Shown: in pieces, positions 17,824 to 24,384 of the stretch
How positions within the stretch are numbered: position 1 is the first letter of the stretch
How the letters are laid out: each line of letters opens with the position of its first letter
Source of the DNA: Gaiellasilicea sp963829845
GTDB taxonomy: Bacteria; Actinomycetota; Thermoleophilia; Gaiellales; Gaiellaceae
Assembly: GCA_963829845.1 (NCBI GenBank)
Contig: CAWHKD010000021.1
Location: 124,001 to 188,000 of the forward strand
DNA: 64,000 nucleotides
Direction: 5' to 3'
The notes under the pieces: generated by a model
The model's database searches: none
The model's input: only the letters and a program-made list of their open reading frames with translations
What the model was told of the DNA's origin: nothing
Program-made: the position numbers and the translations under genes

Positions 17824-17872
17824 TCTCGTTTCCTCCTCGAGCGCCACAGATGCCACAGGTGCCACAGGCAGT

Positions 17873-17910
17873 GAGAACGCGGGGCCCGCCGCAGGGCCCC
17901 GCTCGTTCTC
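17873..17910 (-). promoter_or_regulatory. Strong hairpin in the 5' region of the 17.5-kb membrane-protein gene
   Basis: GAGAAC-GCGGGGCCC (17873-17887) pairs with GGGCCCCGC-TC-GTTCTC (17894-17910) around GCCGCA: a 15-bp stem with a 2-nt bulge, 50 bp upstream of the start codon. There is no T tract. It could be a leader structure or a terminator for upstream transcription. Confidence 0.35.
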
Positions 17911-18084
17911 GGGGGGAAACCTCTCGGGCCCACCGCAGGAGGCCCGTGAAGCTCGTTGCCGTCTGGGGACACCATGGTCGAGGTGACCCCGGTTGACCAA
18001 TCACCCGGGAGGTGGTTCACAGCGCAGGTTGATCGGTGAGGCGGCGCCAGAGCCGTCGAGCATCTGCGTTACGCTCGTTTTCGC

Positions 18085-18157
18085 GGGCCCGTAGCTCAGT
18101 GGTCAGAGCAGCGGACTCATAATCCGTCGCGCCCTGGTTCGAATCCAGGCGGGCCCA
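18085..18157 (+). tRNA. tRNA with anticodon CAT (Met elongator or Ile2)
   Basis: A 73-nt cloverleaf: acceptor GGGCCCG/CGGGCCC, D-arm GCTC...GAGC, anticodon loop CTCATAA with anticodon CAT at 18118-18120, T-arm CCTGG-TTCGAAT-CCAGG, discriminator A. CCA is not encoded. CTCATAA is used by both elongator Met and lysidine-modified Ile2 tRNAs, so identity is open. A 14-bp stem (18162-18175 / 18190-18203) follows as a terminator. Its 3' end is an integration site (see the duplicate at 20281). Confidence 0.93.
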
Positions 18158-18212
18158 AATCGACCCGCTTGCCTAGTGGCTTTCCGGCTTAGGCAAGCGG
18201 GTCAGGTGTGCC
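18141..18212 (+). repeat. Attachment-site copy 1 (tRNA 3' end plus terminator)
   Basis: This 72-bp stretch, from the tRNA T-loop through the terminator stem to GTGTGCC, recurs at 20281-20351 with few differences, all in the stem loop and flanks. Such a duplication of a tRNA 3' end is the usual footprint of a tyrosine-integrase element. Confidence 0.8.
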
Positions 18213-18272
18213 AGGGATGCCGCGTTTGCACAAACGGTGTTCACTCGGTGTGCTCACTCAGAATCGCGGCCC

Positions 18273-18333
18273 GGTAGCCTCGCCGCGATGATGCTCGCCG
18301 GCGTCCCAGTGCTCGCCGACGCCCGTCGCGGAG
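18273..18333 (+). repeat. 82-codon family, 5' fragment (copy 1)
   Basis: Carries TAGCCT, then 7 nt, then ATGATGCTCGCCGGCGTCCC and the first dozen family codons (MMLAGVPVLADA). It then diverges and stops at a TGA shortly after. The -10-like hexamer so close to ATG suggests a leaderless start. Confidence 0.6.
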
Positions 18334-18401
18334 TCGTGAAGCGACGGCCCCGATGACGATTGTGCTTGATGTCTGGATGAGGCCGGTCGTACACTCGGTG
18401 C

Positions 18402-18578
18402 GTGATCCTTCGACTTGCGTACACCGCCGCAGTGATGGCGGTAGTCGTCGCGTTACTCAAGACGGGGAACCCGCTCGGCGGCTTGCTGATCGTCCCGGCG
18501 CTTGCGGTCTGGCTACGTCACGAAGCCGAGTCGGGCAGGCTGGCGCGTCTCGCTCGGCGCGCCGCTCCTTTCCGCTAA
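18402..18578 (+). CDS. Small membrane protein
   Basis: A 58-codon GTG-start frame (ILRLAYTAAVMAVVVALL) with one clear membrane helix, a short loop and a second hydrophobic stretch (GGLLIVPALAVWL). It ends in a basic tail. Function is unknown; it lies inside the integrated remnant. Codon use looks natural, but no clear ribosome-binding site is visible. Confidence 0.45.
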   Translation: MILRLAYTAAVMAVVVALLKTGNPLGGLLIVPALAVWLRHEAESGRLARLARRAAPFR

Positions 18579-18589
18579 CCCGATCGGTG

Positions 18590-18843
18590 ATGCTCGCGGG
18601 AATTCCCGTTGCACCCGGCGCGGTAGCGGACCTCGCCGACACGGTCAGGGCGACCGGCGGCGATGCGCTCGCGCACCGGCTCGAGATTGCCGCGACGACG
18701 GCGTCGCGCTGCTCGCGCTCACGATCGACGAACGCGCGATCATCCTCGGCTCGCTCGAAGACCCACCCGACGGGCTCGCCGAACTCCGGGCCGTGCTCCT
18801 GAACGAACACCAGTGGCGGCAGCGCGAAGGGCTCGATCCGTAG
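18590..18843 (+). pseudogene. 82-codon family, full-length copy with a 1-base deletion (copy 2)
   Basis: It aligns from the start (MLAGIPVAPGAVADLADTVR) to the end (NEHQWRQREGLDP) with the intact gene at 23041. Around 18690 the DNA reads GAGATTGCCGCGACG where the intact copy has one base more, so the reading frame breaks mid-gene. Coding identity resumes in the next frame to the TAG at 18841. Confidence 0.7.
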
Positions 18844-18900
18844 ACGGTGTTTACGCCGCGTGCCTAGCCTTGCTCGTCCGACCGTCGTATCATCGGCCAC

Positions 18901-19065
18901 ATGAGTCTCCGTGAGTTCCTACGCACGAGACGGCAGCGCAGGGCGCGGGAGCGCTCCAACCGTGAAAAGGCGCGGCGAGATAGACATAACGACGCGAAGG
19001 CAATAGACCGAATCGGCCAGGTGCCTCGCCGACCCTCGGACGGTTTGCCGCCGCTCGAACCCTGA
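18901..19065 (+). CDS. Small basic protein, hypothetical
   Basis: A 54-residue frame (MSLREFLRTRRQRRARERSN) that is very rich in Arg and Lys and ends in a Pro-rich tail. No family is recognised and no ribosome-binding site is clear. It may be a chance frame in the integrated remnant. Confidence 0.3.
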   Translation: MSLREFLRTRRQRRARERSNREKARRDRHNDAKAIDRIGQVPRRPSDGLPPLEP

Positions 19066-19105
19066 TCTACCGCCGCGGCCGTCGTGCCGCGTGCAAGTCC
19101 GCACA

Positions 19106-19155
19106 GCGATCATCCTGGCCGCGCTCGAGGATCCGCCGGACGGACTCGCCGAACT
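19106..19155 (+). repeat. 82-codon family, internal fragment (copy 3)
   Basis: GCGATCATCCTGGCCGCGCT continuing to the codons for DPPDGLAEL matches the middle-to-end of the intact gene at 23041. It breaks off immediately before the integrase remnant. Confidence 0.65.
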
Positions 19156-19172
19156 CTCAGGGACGCTCGCGG

Positions 19173-19331
19173 GCGGAGATCGCCCGGTTCGTCGGGCAGC
19201 GGAAGTTGAGCATCACCGCGGACACGTACAGCCACGTTATGAGCGACGGCCAGGAACTCGAATACGCGTCCCTCCTCTTGGCGGACACTCGCTCGGGCGG
19301 TGACTTTGTGGGCTTACCGACCTTTGCATGA
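19173..19331 (+). pseudogene. C-terminal remnant of a tyrosine recombinase
   Basis: The frame reads AEIARFVGQRKLSITADTYS followed by HVMSDGQELEYASLL, ending in TGA at 19329. The TADTYSHV pattern after a helix is the C-terminal active-site region of phage-type integrases, with the nucleophile Tyr. The Arg/His catalytic domain upstream is gone, replaced by a fragment of the 82-codon family. It supports the att-site interpretation. Confidence 0.7.
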
Positions 19332-19518
19332 TCGAGGCCGAAGGCACGGGCGGGGATCGAAGGCACGACTGCACGGCCAGGCGCCCGAACACGCCTTGCG
19401 TCGTGCGTTGACTCAACGTACGACTCTGTGGGATCGTCTCAGAGTTACAAGCTCGGGCGTCTGGGCTTATGGCCGGGGGAAGGCGCAAACTGCGGCGAGT
19501 CCATCCTCGGGAGGGGCA

Positions 19519-20105
19519 ATGAATCACTCACGCAAGCTTCGGCTCAGCGCCGTTCTGGTGCTTGTTGCATCAGCGGCGATCACACTGGTTGCCACCGCGA
19601 GCGGCGGCGGCCAACTCTTTCGGGAGTCGATAGACGAGACGAGATCTTCGTCGAAGAGGACTTTTGCGGCGTCGACGGTCTAACGGTGGAGTTCGCGAGG
19701 GATACCGTCGGAGCGGTTCATGCCGTTCCGCACGGAGAAGACGGCCTCGTCTACTTCGGCTTCAACCTGAAGGTGACCGAGGTGGTCACGAACCTCGCGA
19801 ACGACAACTTCGTGACCTCGTCCGCCACGATCCGGGACAAGGATCAGCGGGTCACCGACAACGGAGACGGCACGCTCACCGTGCTGGTGCTCGCCACCGG
19901 TAACGCGGTGCTGTATGGGCCAGACGGGAAGGCGATCGCGAGAAACCCCGGCCAGATCCGATACGAGGTCCTGATCGACCACGGCGGCACCCCGAGCGAC
20001 CCCAGCGACGATGAGTTCATCGAGTTCCTCGGAGACGTGAGGGAATCGACCGGGCGAACCGACGACTACTGCGCAGCCTCGCTACCAATCCTTCTGGGCA
20101 GCTGA
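19519..20105 (+). pseudogene. Secreted protein of unknown function, broken by a 5-bp tandem duplication
   Basis: A GGGAGGGG ribosome-binding site precedes ATG at 19519. A signal peptide (MNHSRKLRLSAVLVLVASAA) leads to ESIDE, where GACGA is repeated in tandem (about 19634-19645) and the frame is lost. Coding resumes in the other frame as DEIFVEEDFCGVDGLTVEF and runs without a stop to 20105. Removing one GACGA restores a single protein of about 193 residues. I recognise the general style of actinobacterial exported proteins, but know no function. Confidence 0.65.
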
Positions 20106-20120
20106 ACCAGACTCCGTGTA

Positions 20121-20147
20121 GGCGGGCGGACATTGAGTCCGCCCGCC
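20121..20147 (+). terminator. Hairpin terminator after the secreted-protein gene
   Basis: GGCGGGCGGAC (20121-20131) and GTCCGCCCGCC (20137-20147) form a perfect 11-bp stem with loop ATTGA, 16 bp after the stop at 20105. No long T run follows. Confidence 0.6.
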
Positions 20148-20280
20148 AACACTTCGATCTGAGCACGCAGCCCTCGCGCGACGACTTCCCGCTCGCCGAA
20201 GTTGATGACCGTCCGTGCTCGCCTGGTGTTCACTCGGTGCTCACTCGCTGCAGCAAATAGGCCAAGTAGCAGGGATGTCT

Positions 20281-20351
20281 GAATCCAGGCGGGCCCAAAT
20301 CCACCCGCTTGCCTAGTGGCGCCTGGCTTAGGCAAGCGGGTCAGGCGTGCC
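20281..20351 (+). repeat. Attachment-site copy 2 (duplicated tRNA 3' end)
   Basis: GAATCCAGGCGGGCCCAAAT is identical to the tRNA 3' half at 18141. The terminator stem arms (CACCCGCTTGCCTA / TAGGCAAGCGGGTC) follow. No 5' tRNA half is present, so this is not a second tRNA gene. Confidence 0.8.
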
Positions 20352-20438
20352 GAGGGTGTCGGGAACGCTCACCGCGCGCTACCCCCCGTGCTACCCCGGA
20401 GATTTCGCCGTCGGCGTGGGTGCAGCTGAGCCCGCGCT

Positions 20439-20475
20439 GGCCTCGCCTGATGATGCTCGCTGGCGTCCCGTGCCC
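20439..20475 (+). repeat. 82-codon family, 5' fragment (copy 4)
   Basis: TGGCCTCGCCTGATGATGCTC followed by the codons for AGVP matches the starts of copies 1 and 5. Identity ends after about eight codons. Confidence 0.5.
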
Positions 20476-20519
20476 CATCGCCCTTGTGCCCCCGATCCGG
20501 GGGGGCGCATGATCGAGGC

Positions 20520-20844
20520 ATGAGGTCTGGGGTCGCCCTGCTGGTCGTCGGGATTCACTTTGGTGCTCGCGGCGCAGGCTGCCGCCACTTCGGCCCGGGC
20601 TTCCGCCGGCGTTGTCGCCTTCAGCCCGACCGCCGGCGCCGCTATGCCGCTCCTGTATCGCAACTGCACGAACTACAACGCCAAGTACCCCCACGGCGTC
20701 GGCAGAGCGACCGCCGGGGACAAGACGAAGAGCGGGAATCCAGTGAGGACGTTCAAGCGCAGCACCCGGCTCTACAACCTCGCGATGTCGTACAACAAGG
20801 GCCTCGATCGGGACAAGGATCTCGTGGCCTGTGAGAAGGCCTGA
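20520..20844 (+). CDS. Excalibur-domain secreted small protein
   Basis: The mature part (LLYRNCTNYNAKYPHGVG to KDLVACEKA) is a small excalibur calcium-binding-like domain with Cys, Asn and the DxDxD-like RDKDLVACE tail. The signal peptide is split between frames: MRSGVALLVVG is read from 20520 and LVLAAQAAATSARAS from 20560. A single extra G in GTCGTCGGGATTC would account for this. If the shift is real, expression would need the start at 20560. Confidence 0.65.
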
Positions 20845-20846
20845 CG

Positions 20847-21023
20847 ATGGCCTTCGGGTTCCGGAAGTCGATGAAGCTCGCGCCCGGCGTTCGTCTGACA
20901 TTGAGCAAGCGAGGAGCCAGCGTCAGCGGCGGGCCGAAGGGCGCGAAGCTGAGCACCAATACGCGCGGCGAGAAGCGGGCATCGGCCGGGTCGTTCGGCG
21001 CGTTCTGGCGTAAGAAGCTGTAG
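20847..21023 (+). CDS. DUF4236 family small protein
   Basis: 58 residues starting MAFGFRKSMKLAPGVRLTLS, with SGGPKGAKLSTNTRG in the middle: the short, basic, Gly-rich DUF4236 pattern. The function is unknown. The start lies 2 bp after the excalibur stop, so the two are probably one unit. Confidence 0.7.
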   Translation: MAFGFRKSMKLAPGVRLTLSKRGASVSGGPKGAKLSTNTRGEKRASAGSFGAFWRKKL

Positions 21024-21043
21024 GAACGCTGCGCGTCGAGGTG

Positions 21044-21175
21044 ATGCCCCGCCGGCGTTCCCGTGTCGCTTGCAATCGCTCCGACGAAAAGGGATACGGG
21101 GCGACTGTCACCCAGACGAAGGTACTCGTCTGGAAACAGAAAGGGGCCATCGTCTTCATGCGGCCGCAGCCGTAG
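21044..21175 (+). CDS. Small hypothetical protein
   Basis: A 43-codon frame (MPRRRSRVACNRSDEKGYG to IVFMRPQP) with GAGGTG just before the ATG. The Lys/Val-rich C-terminus is not the usual GC-driven noise. No family is recognised; it lies 20 bp downstream of the DUF4236 gene. Confidence 0.35.
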   Translation: MPRRRSRVACNRSDEKGYGATVTQTKVLVWKQKGAIVFMRPQP

Positions 21176-21184
21176 CTACTCAGC

Positions 21185-21709
21185 GTGATGCTCGCTGGCG
21201 TCCCAGTGCTCGCCGACGCGGTCGCGGAGCTCGGCGCTAGTGTCCTCGGGGTGGACGGCGTTCTGCGGGAAGTGGTCGACAGCGACCTCGACGCGTTCTT
21301 CGAGCACCAGCGCGAGCCCGAGGCGAACCGGATGGCGGCCTTCCCGGCCCGCGACCGCGAGGCGTTCGACGCGCACTGGCGGCGGCTCCTTGCCGACGAC
21401 TCGCTGACGAAGAAGACGATCGTCTTCGAGGGCGAGGTGGCTGGCAACGTCGGGTGCTGGGAGCAGGAGGGGCGGCGGCTCGTCGGCTACTGGATCGGAC
21501 GGGAGTTCTGGGGCAAGGGCCTTGCGACACGTGCGCTTCAGGAGCTCACCGGCGAGGTGACCCAGCGACCGCTGCACGCGTGGGTCGCGACGAGCAACGT
21601 CGCCTCCGTCCGCGTGCTCGAGAAGTGCGGGTTCGTCCGCGTCGGCTCGCAAAGGAACGACGTCGAAGAGCTGCTCTTCGAGCTACGCGACAGCCTCTAT
21701 CAGAGCTAG
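21185..21709 (+). CDS. GNAT N-acetyltransferase with a repeat-derived N-terminus
   Basis: The enzyme domain begins near LREVVDSDLDAFFEHQ and contains GYWIGREFWGKGLATRAL, the acetyl-CoA-binding motif, and NVASVRVLEKCGF near the end, as in RimJ/RimL-type GNATs. Its first about 20 residues (MMLAGVPVLADAVAELGAS) are the start of the 82-codon family together with the upstream TAGCTA-type element. The ancestral start may be the GTG at 21251. The substrate is unknown. Confidence 0.8.
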   Translation: MMLAGVPVLADAVAELGASVLGVDGVLREVVDSDLDAFFEHQREPEANRMAAFPARDREAFDAHWRRLLADDSLTKKTIVFEGEVAGNVGCWEQEGRRLVGYWIGREFWGKGLATRALQELTGEVTQRPLHAWVATSNVASVRVLEKCGFVRVGSQRNDVEELLFELRDSLYQS

Positions 21710-21720
21710 GGTCCCCGTGT

Positions 21721-22425
21721 ATGGACATGCTGAAGGGCGAACAGATCGCCGAGGCCAACCTGACCGACTGGCGCAAGCTCGCCCAGGGACTGCACGCCCG
21801 ATACGTGGTCGACGACTTCGGCGCCGGCGCACGGTTCGTCGCCGCGGTGGGCGAGGCGGGCGACGCGCTCGGCCACCACCCGCGCGTGTCGATCGGCAAT
21901 GGGTACGTCGACCTCAAGCTGGTCACCGACGACGCCATCTACCGCGACGACGAGGGCACCGAACACGTCGTCGAATGGGTGACCCAGCAGGACGTCGACC
22001 TCGCGCGCCGGATCACCGAGATCGCCGCCGACCACCAGTTCGACGCCGACCCGGCCTCGGTCAGCGACATCGAGCTCGGCCTCGACACGGCGCACTCTGC
22101 GACCATCGCCCCGGTGTGGGCCGTCCTGCTGACCGGGAGCGCTGAGGCCCAGGGCCGCGGAACCCCCAGCGACGAAATCCGAGACGCCACGGCACGGGTA
22201 CCGAATCTGTGGTTCGGGGACGCCGACGAGCACGAGACCCCGCGTCAGCGGTTCCACATCGAGGTCTATGTGGCGCCCGAAGTGGCCGAGCAACGGATCG
22301 CCGCCGCCGTCGCCGCGGGTGGGACCGTCGTCGATGACAGCAACGCGCCCTCGCTCACCGTGATCGCCGACCAGGACGGCAACAAGGGAATCGTCTGCGT
22401 CGACGTGTCCGCTGCGGGCGACTAG
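21721..22425 (+). CDS. Pterin-4a-carbinolamine dehydratase domain fused to a VOC-like domain
   Basis: 234 residues starting MDMLKGEQIAEANLTDWRKL. Residues 1-100 resemble the 4a-hydroxytetrahydrobiopterin dehydratase fold with the GHHPRV motif. Residues about 115-230 resemble a glyoxalase/VOC domain (DIELGLDTA, RQRFHIEVYV). The fused arrangement is known in actinobacteria, but its physiological role is unclear. It starts 11 bp after the GNAT stop, so the two may share a transcript. Confidence 0.8.
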   Translation: MDMLKGEQIAEANLTDWRKLAQGLHARYVVDDFGAGARFVAAVGEAGDALGHHPRVSIGNGYVDLKLVTDDAIYRDDEGTEHVVEWVTQQDVDLARRITEIAADHQFDADPASVSDIELGLDTAHSATIAPVWAVLLTGSAEAQGRGTPSDEIRDATARVPNLWFGDADEHETPRQRFHIEVYVAPEVAEQRIAAAVAAGGTVVDDSNAPSLTVIADQDGNKGIVCVDVSAAGD

Positions 22426-22544
22426 CTGACTAGGGCGTAAATCAGCAGGCCTAGGAGGATCAGCACGGCGATAGCGCCCTTTGCCAACGAGAGCCAAAGT
22501 GGTGGCCGTGGCGAGAAGAGCGGATCCATCGGGTCGTGCTGCAT
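22422..22544 (-). CDS. Single-helix small membrane protein
   Basis: A 40-codon frame MQHDPMDPLFSPRPPLWLSL with one hydrophobic helix (AIAVLILLGLLIYAL). It overlaps the stop of the convergent dehydratase gene by 4 bp. Function unknown. Confidence 0.4.
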   Translation of the reverse strand: MQHDPMDPLFSPRPPLWLSLAKGAIAVLILLGLLIYALVS

Positions 22545-22650
22545 CAGATGTGGAGAGTAACGGGCTACGTCGGGTCTTTACTGCCATCGCCCGCCGATGA
22601 GGATCGAAGAAAAATTGAAACGCCGACTCGGTTGACCCACCTGACGTGAG

Positions 22651-22944
22651 CTACGTGAAGAACTCTGGCGGCACGATCAGAAAGAAGATCAGGGCCATGA
22701 GAAGGAGGCCGAGGCCGGAGACTGCCGCGGCGAGGATGCCTGCCCGTACGACAGCTCCGAAGTCTCTCCCCAGCAGCGCATTGCCTCCGCTCGCCAGTAC
22801 AGCCGGGAGGATCGCCAGGACAACAAGCGACCCCACGACGCTCAGCTCCCCTCTCCGGAAATGGGTTCCGTACCACAGGGCAAACCATCCGATGATGGGG
22901 CTACAGACAAGCGCCCAGATCAGGCCGCGTGCTCGGCTACTCAT
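22651..22944 (-). CDS. Small membrane protein, three helices
   Basis: 97 residues from MSSRARGLIWALVCSPIIGW to LIVPPEFFT, with three hydrophobic segments. No motif is recognised. An alternative start lies four codons upstream at 22956. It is oriented opposite to the flanking genes. Confidence 0.6.
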   Translation of the reverse strand: MSSRARGLIWALVCSPIIGWFALWYGTHFRRGELSVVGSLVVLAILPAVLASGGNALLGRDFGAVVRAGILAAAVSGLGLLLMALIFFLIVPPEFFT

Positions 22945-23040
22945 ACCGTCAAGCATCGGTTAGGTCATCTCTCACCCTTAGACGCGCAGGCTCCGGAAGC
23001 CGCACAGGACGCTAGAAGTACCTGGCCGTAGACTCGCCGG

Positions 23041-23289
23041 ATGGTGCTCGGACCCGTGCTCGCCGACGCCGTCGCGGACCTCGCCGACACCGTCAGGGCG
23101 ACCGGCGCCGACGACCTCGCCAACCGGCTCGAGGTTGCGCTCGACGACGGCGTCGCGCTCCTGGCGCTCACGATCGACGAACGCGCGATCATCCTGGCCG
23201 CGCTCGAGGATCCGCCGGACGGGCTCGCCGAGCTACGCGCCGTGCTCCTGAACGAGCACGAGTGGCGGCAGCGCGAAGGGCTTGGCTAG
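23041..23289 (+). CDS. Intact member of the dispersed 82-codon family (copy 6)
   Basis: 82 residues: MVLGPVLADAVADLADTVR, then ANRLEVALDDGVALLALTID, then LEDPPDGLAELRAVL and NEHEWRQREGLG. It is predicted mostly helical and acidic, without signal or membrane segments. TAGACT lies 6 nt before the ATG, and no ribosome-binding site is present, which suggests a leaderless mRNA. At least eight other whole or partial copies lie between 18.2 and 29.1 kb. Function unknown. Confidence 0.7.
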   Translation: MVLGPVLADAVADLADTVRATGADDLANRLEVALDDGVALLALTIDERAIILAALEDPPDGLAELRAVLLNEHEWRQREGLG

Positions 23290-23366
23290 GAGTGTCTCCA
23301 CATGCGCTCGAAGAGATACGCAAGACCATGGCCAAGTTCGAGGGGTGGCGCGACTCGGAGAACGAC

Positions 23367-23451
23367 AGCTAGCTGTCACACTCGGCGACGCAGGAGAGCC
23401 CGCCGGGGCGGGCTTCCTGCGCTGCCGATGCGAATGGTGCTTTGGGCGCTA
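23367..23451. repeat. 85-bp direct repeat, copy A
   Basis: From AGCTAGCTGTCACACTCGGC to TTTGGGCGCTA. It matches 25753-25837 with one mismatch. An internal stem (CAGGAGA-GCCCGCC / GGCGGGC-TTCCTG) has a 2-nt loop, and the single difference between copies lies in that loop. Confidence 0.85.
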
Positions 23452-23480
23452 ACACCGCCTAACCCCGTGGCATGAACCTC

Positions 23481-23572
23481 GCGCTCGAGGATCCGCCGCA
23501 GGAGCTCGCCGAGTTGCGGGCCGTGCTCCTGAACGAACACGCGCGCGGCAAAGCACCGGGCTGGATCCGTAG
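23481..23572 (+). repeat. 82-codon family, 3' fragment (copy 7)
   Basis: GCGCTCGAGGATCCGCCG through GTGCTCCTGAACGAACAC to GATCCGTAG matches the family 3' end. The last part (GCAAAGCACCGGGCT) differs from the intact gene and is shared with copy 8. Confidence 0.65.
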
Positions 23573-23613
23573 CACGCCGGACCAGCGACACGCGATCCGT
23601 CACACTTGTCTTG

Positions 23614-24180
23614 ATGTCAACGGGACTGGGAGTCGGCGGCGACGTTGAGCAGGCGCTGCAGCAGGTCGCCGTCCCGAGCTACGTCGTCGACACCAGCGGC
23701 ATCGTCCGCTGGATCAATCCGGCAGCCGAGCGCCTCCTCGGCGACGTTCGCGGACGTCAGTTCACTTCCGTCATCGCACCCGAGGACAGGCCCGGCGCCC
23801 GCGACCGATTCGCCCAGAAGATGCTCGGCACCTCCCCGGCCAGCGAAGCAAGCGGCCACCTCGTCTCCACCGCCGGGACGCGGGTACCAGTGGAGGTCAG
23901 CTCGGTGCAGCTCAAGAGCGGTGAAACGGTGGTCGGCGTCTTCGGGCTGATCGAAGAACGCCCCAACGACACAACCAGAACGCCACCCCCGCATCTCACG
24001 CCTCGTCAAGTCGACGTGCTTCGTCTGCTCGAGCAGGGCCGCTCGACAAAGCAGATCGCCGCGGAGCTCCACCTGAGCACCGAGACAGTCAGGAACCACG
24101 TCCGCCGTCTCTTCCGGGCCCTCGGCGTCAACTCCCGACTCGAAGCCGTAGCCGCCGCCCGGGCCGCATCCGCCGATTGA
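23614..24180 (+). CDS. PAS-domain LuxR-type transcriptional regulator
   Basis: 188 residues. Residues about 10-115 form a PAS domain (VPSYVVDTSGIVRWINPAAE). Residues about 125-188 are a LuxR/FixJ helix-turn-helix (LTPRQVDVLRLLEQGRSTKQ, LHLSTETVRNHVRRLF). It likely senses a small ligand or redox state through PAS and binds DNA directly. It lacks a receiver domain. It stands alone between the 85-bp repeats, with the cyclase convergent to it. ATG at 23614 is preferred over TTG at 23611. Confidence 0.88.
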   Translation: MSTGLGVGGDVEQALQQVAVPSYVVDTSGIVRWINPAAERLLGDVRGRQFTSVIAPEDRPGARDRFAQKMLGTSPASEASGHLVSTAGTRVPVEVSSVQLKSGETVVGVFGLIEERPNDTTRTPPPHLTPRQVDVLRLLEQGRSTKQIAAELHLSTETVRNHVRRLFRALGVNSRLEAVAAARAASAD

Positions 24181-24188
24181 TCGACGCC

Positions 24189-24268
24189 CGCCGGACGGAC
24201 TCGCCGAACTCCGCGCCGTGCCCCTGAAAGAGCACGAGTGGCGACAAAGCACCGGGCTCGATCCGTGA
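24189..24268 (+). repeat. 82-codon family, 3' fragment (copy 8)
   Basis: CCGCCGGACGGACTCGCCGA to CTCGATCCGTGA matches the last third of the family gene, eight bases after the LuxR stop. It shares the AAAGCACCGGGCT tail with copy 7. Confidence 0.65.
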
Positions 24269-24345
24269 GCTCCGAACCGCGTGCTTCAGTTGAGTCTCCA
24301 AGAGCGGTGGGGTGCCCCAAACGGGCGGTAGCGTTTGCCCTGGGA

Positions 24346-24371
24346 CCCCAGTGCCAGCGGCTGGGGTTTTT
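24346..24371 (+). terminator. Intrinsic terminator
   Basis: CCCCAG (24346-24351) and CTGGGG (24361-24366) around a 9-nt loop, followed by TTTTT: a textbook intrinsic terminator on the plus strand, serving the LuxR-type gene. It also lies just past the cyclase stop on the other strand. Confidence 0.75.
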
Positions 24372-24384
24372 GCGCGGCCTACCT

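Larger units (their letters stand above)
18141..20351. mobile_element. Remnant of an integrative element at the tRNA
   Basis: It is bounded by the two tRNA 3'-end copies. The 2.1 kb between them hold an integrase tail, two small orphan genes, fragments of the 82-codon family and one decayed secreted-protein gene. A 15-mer, GGTGTTCACTCGGTG, also occurs just inside both ends (18236 and 20225). No intact recombinase or excisionase remains, so it should be immobile. Confidence 0.6.

Noticed and set aside
17842..17872. Tandem GCCACAGNT units as a repeat locus or CRISPR
   Set aside because: Only three 9-bp units without spacers; too short to mean anything. No CRISPR array is present in the window.
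20281..20351. A second tRNA gene
   Set aside because: Only the T-arm and acceptor 3' half are present; the 5' acceptor, D-arm and anticodon arm are missing. It is an attachment-site copy.
23367..23451. attC site of an integron
   Set aside because: The repeat is structured and brackets genes, but the core-site pattern and the paired simple-site arrangement of attC are absent, and no integron integrase is seen.
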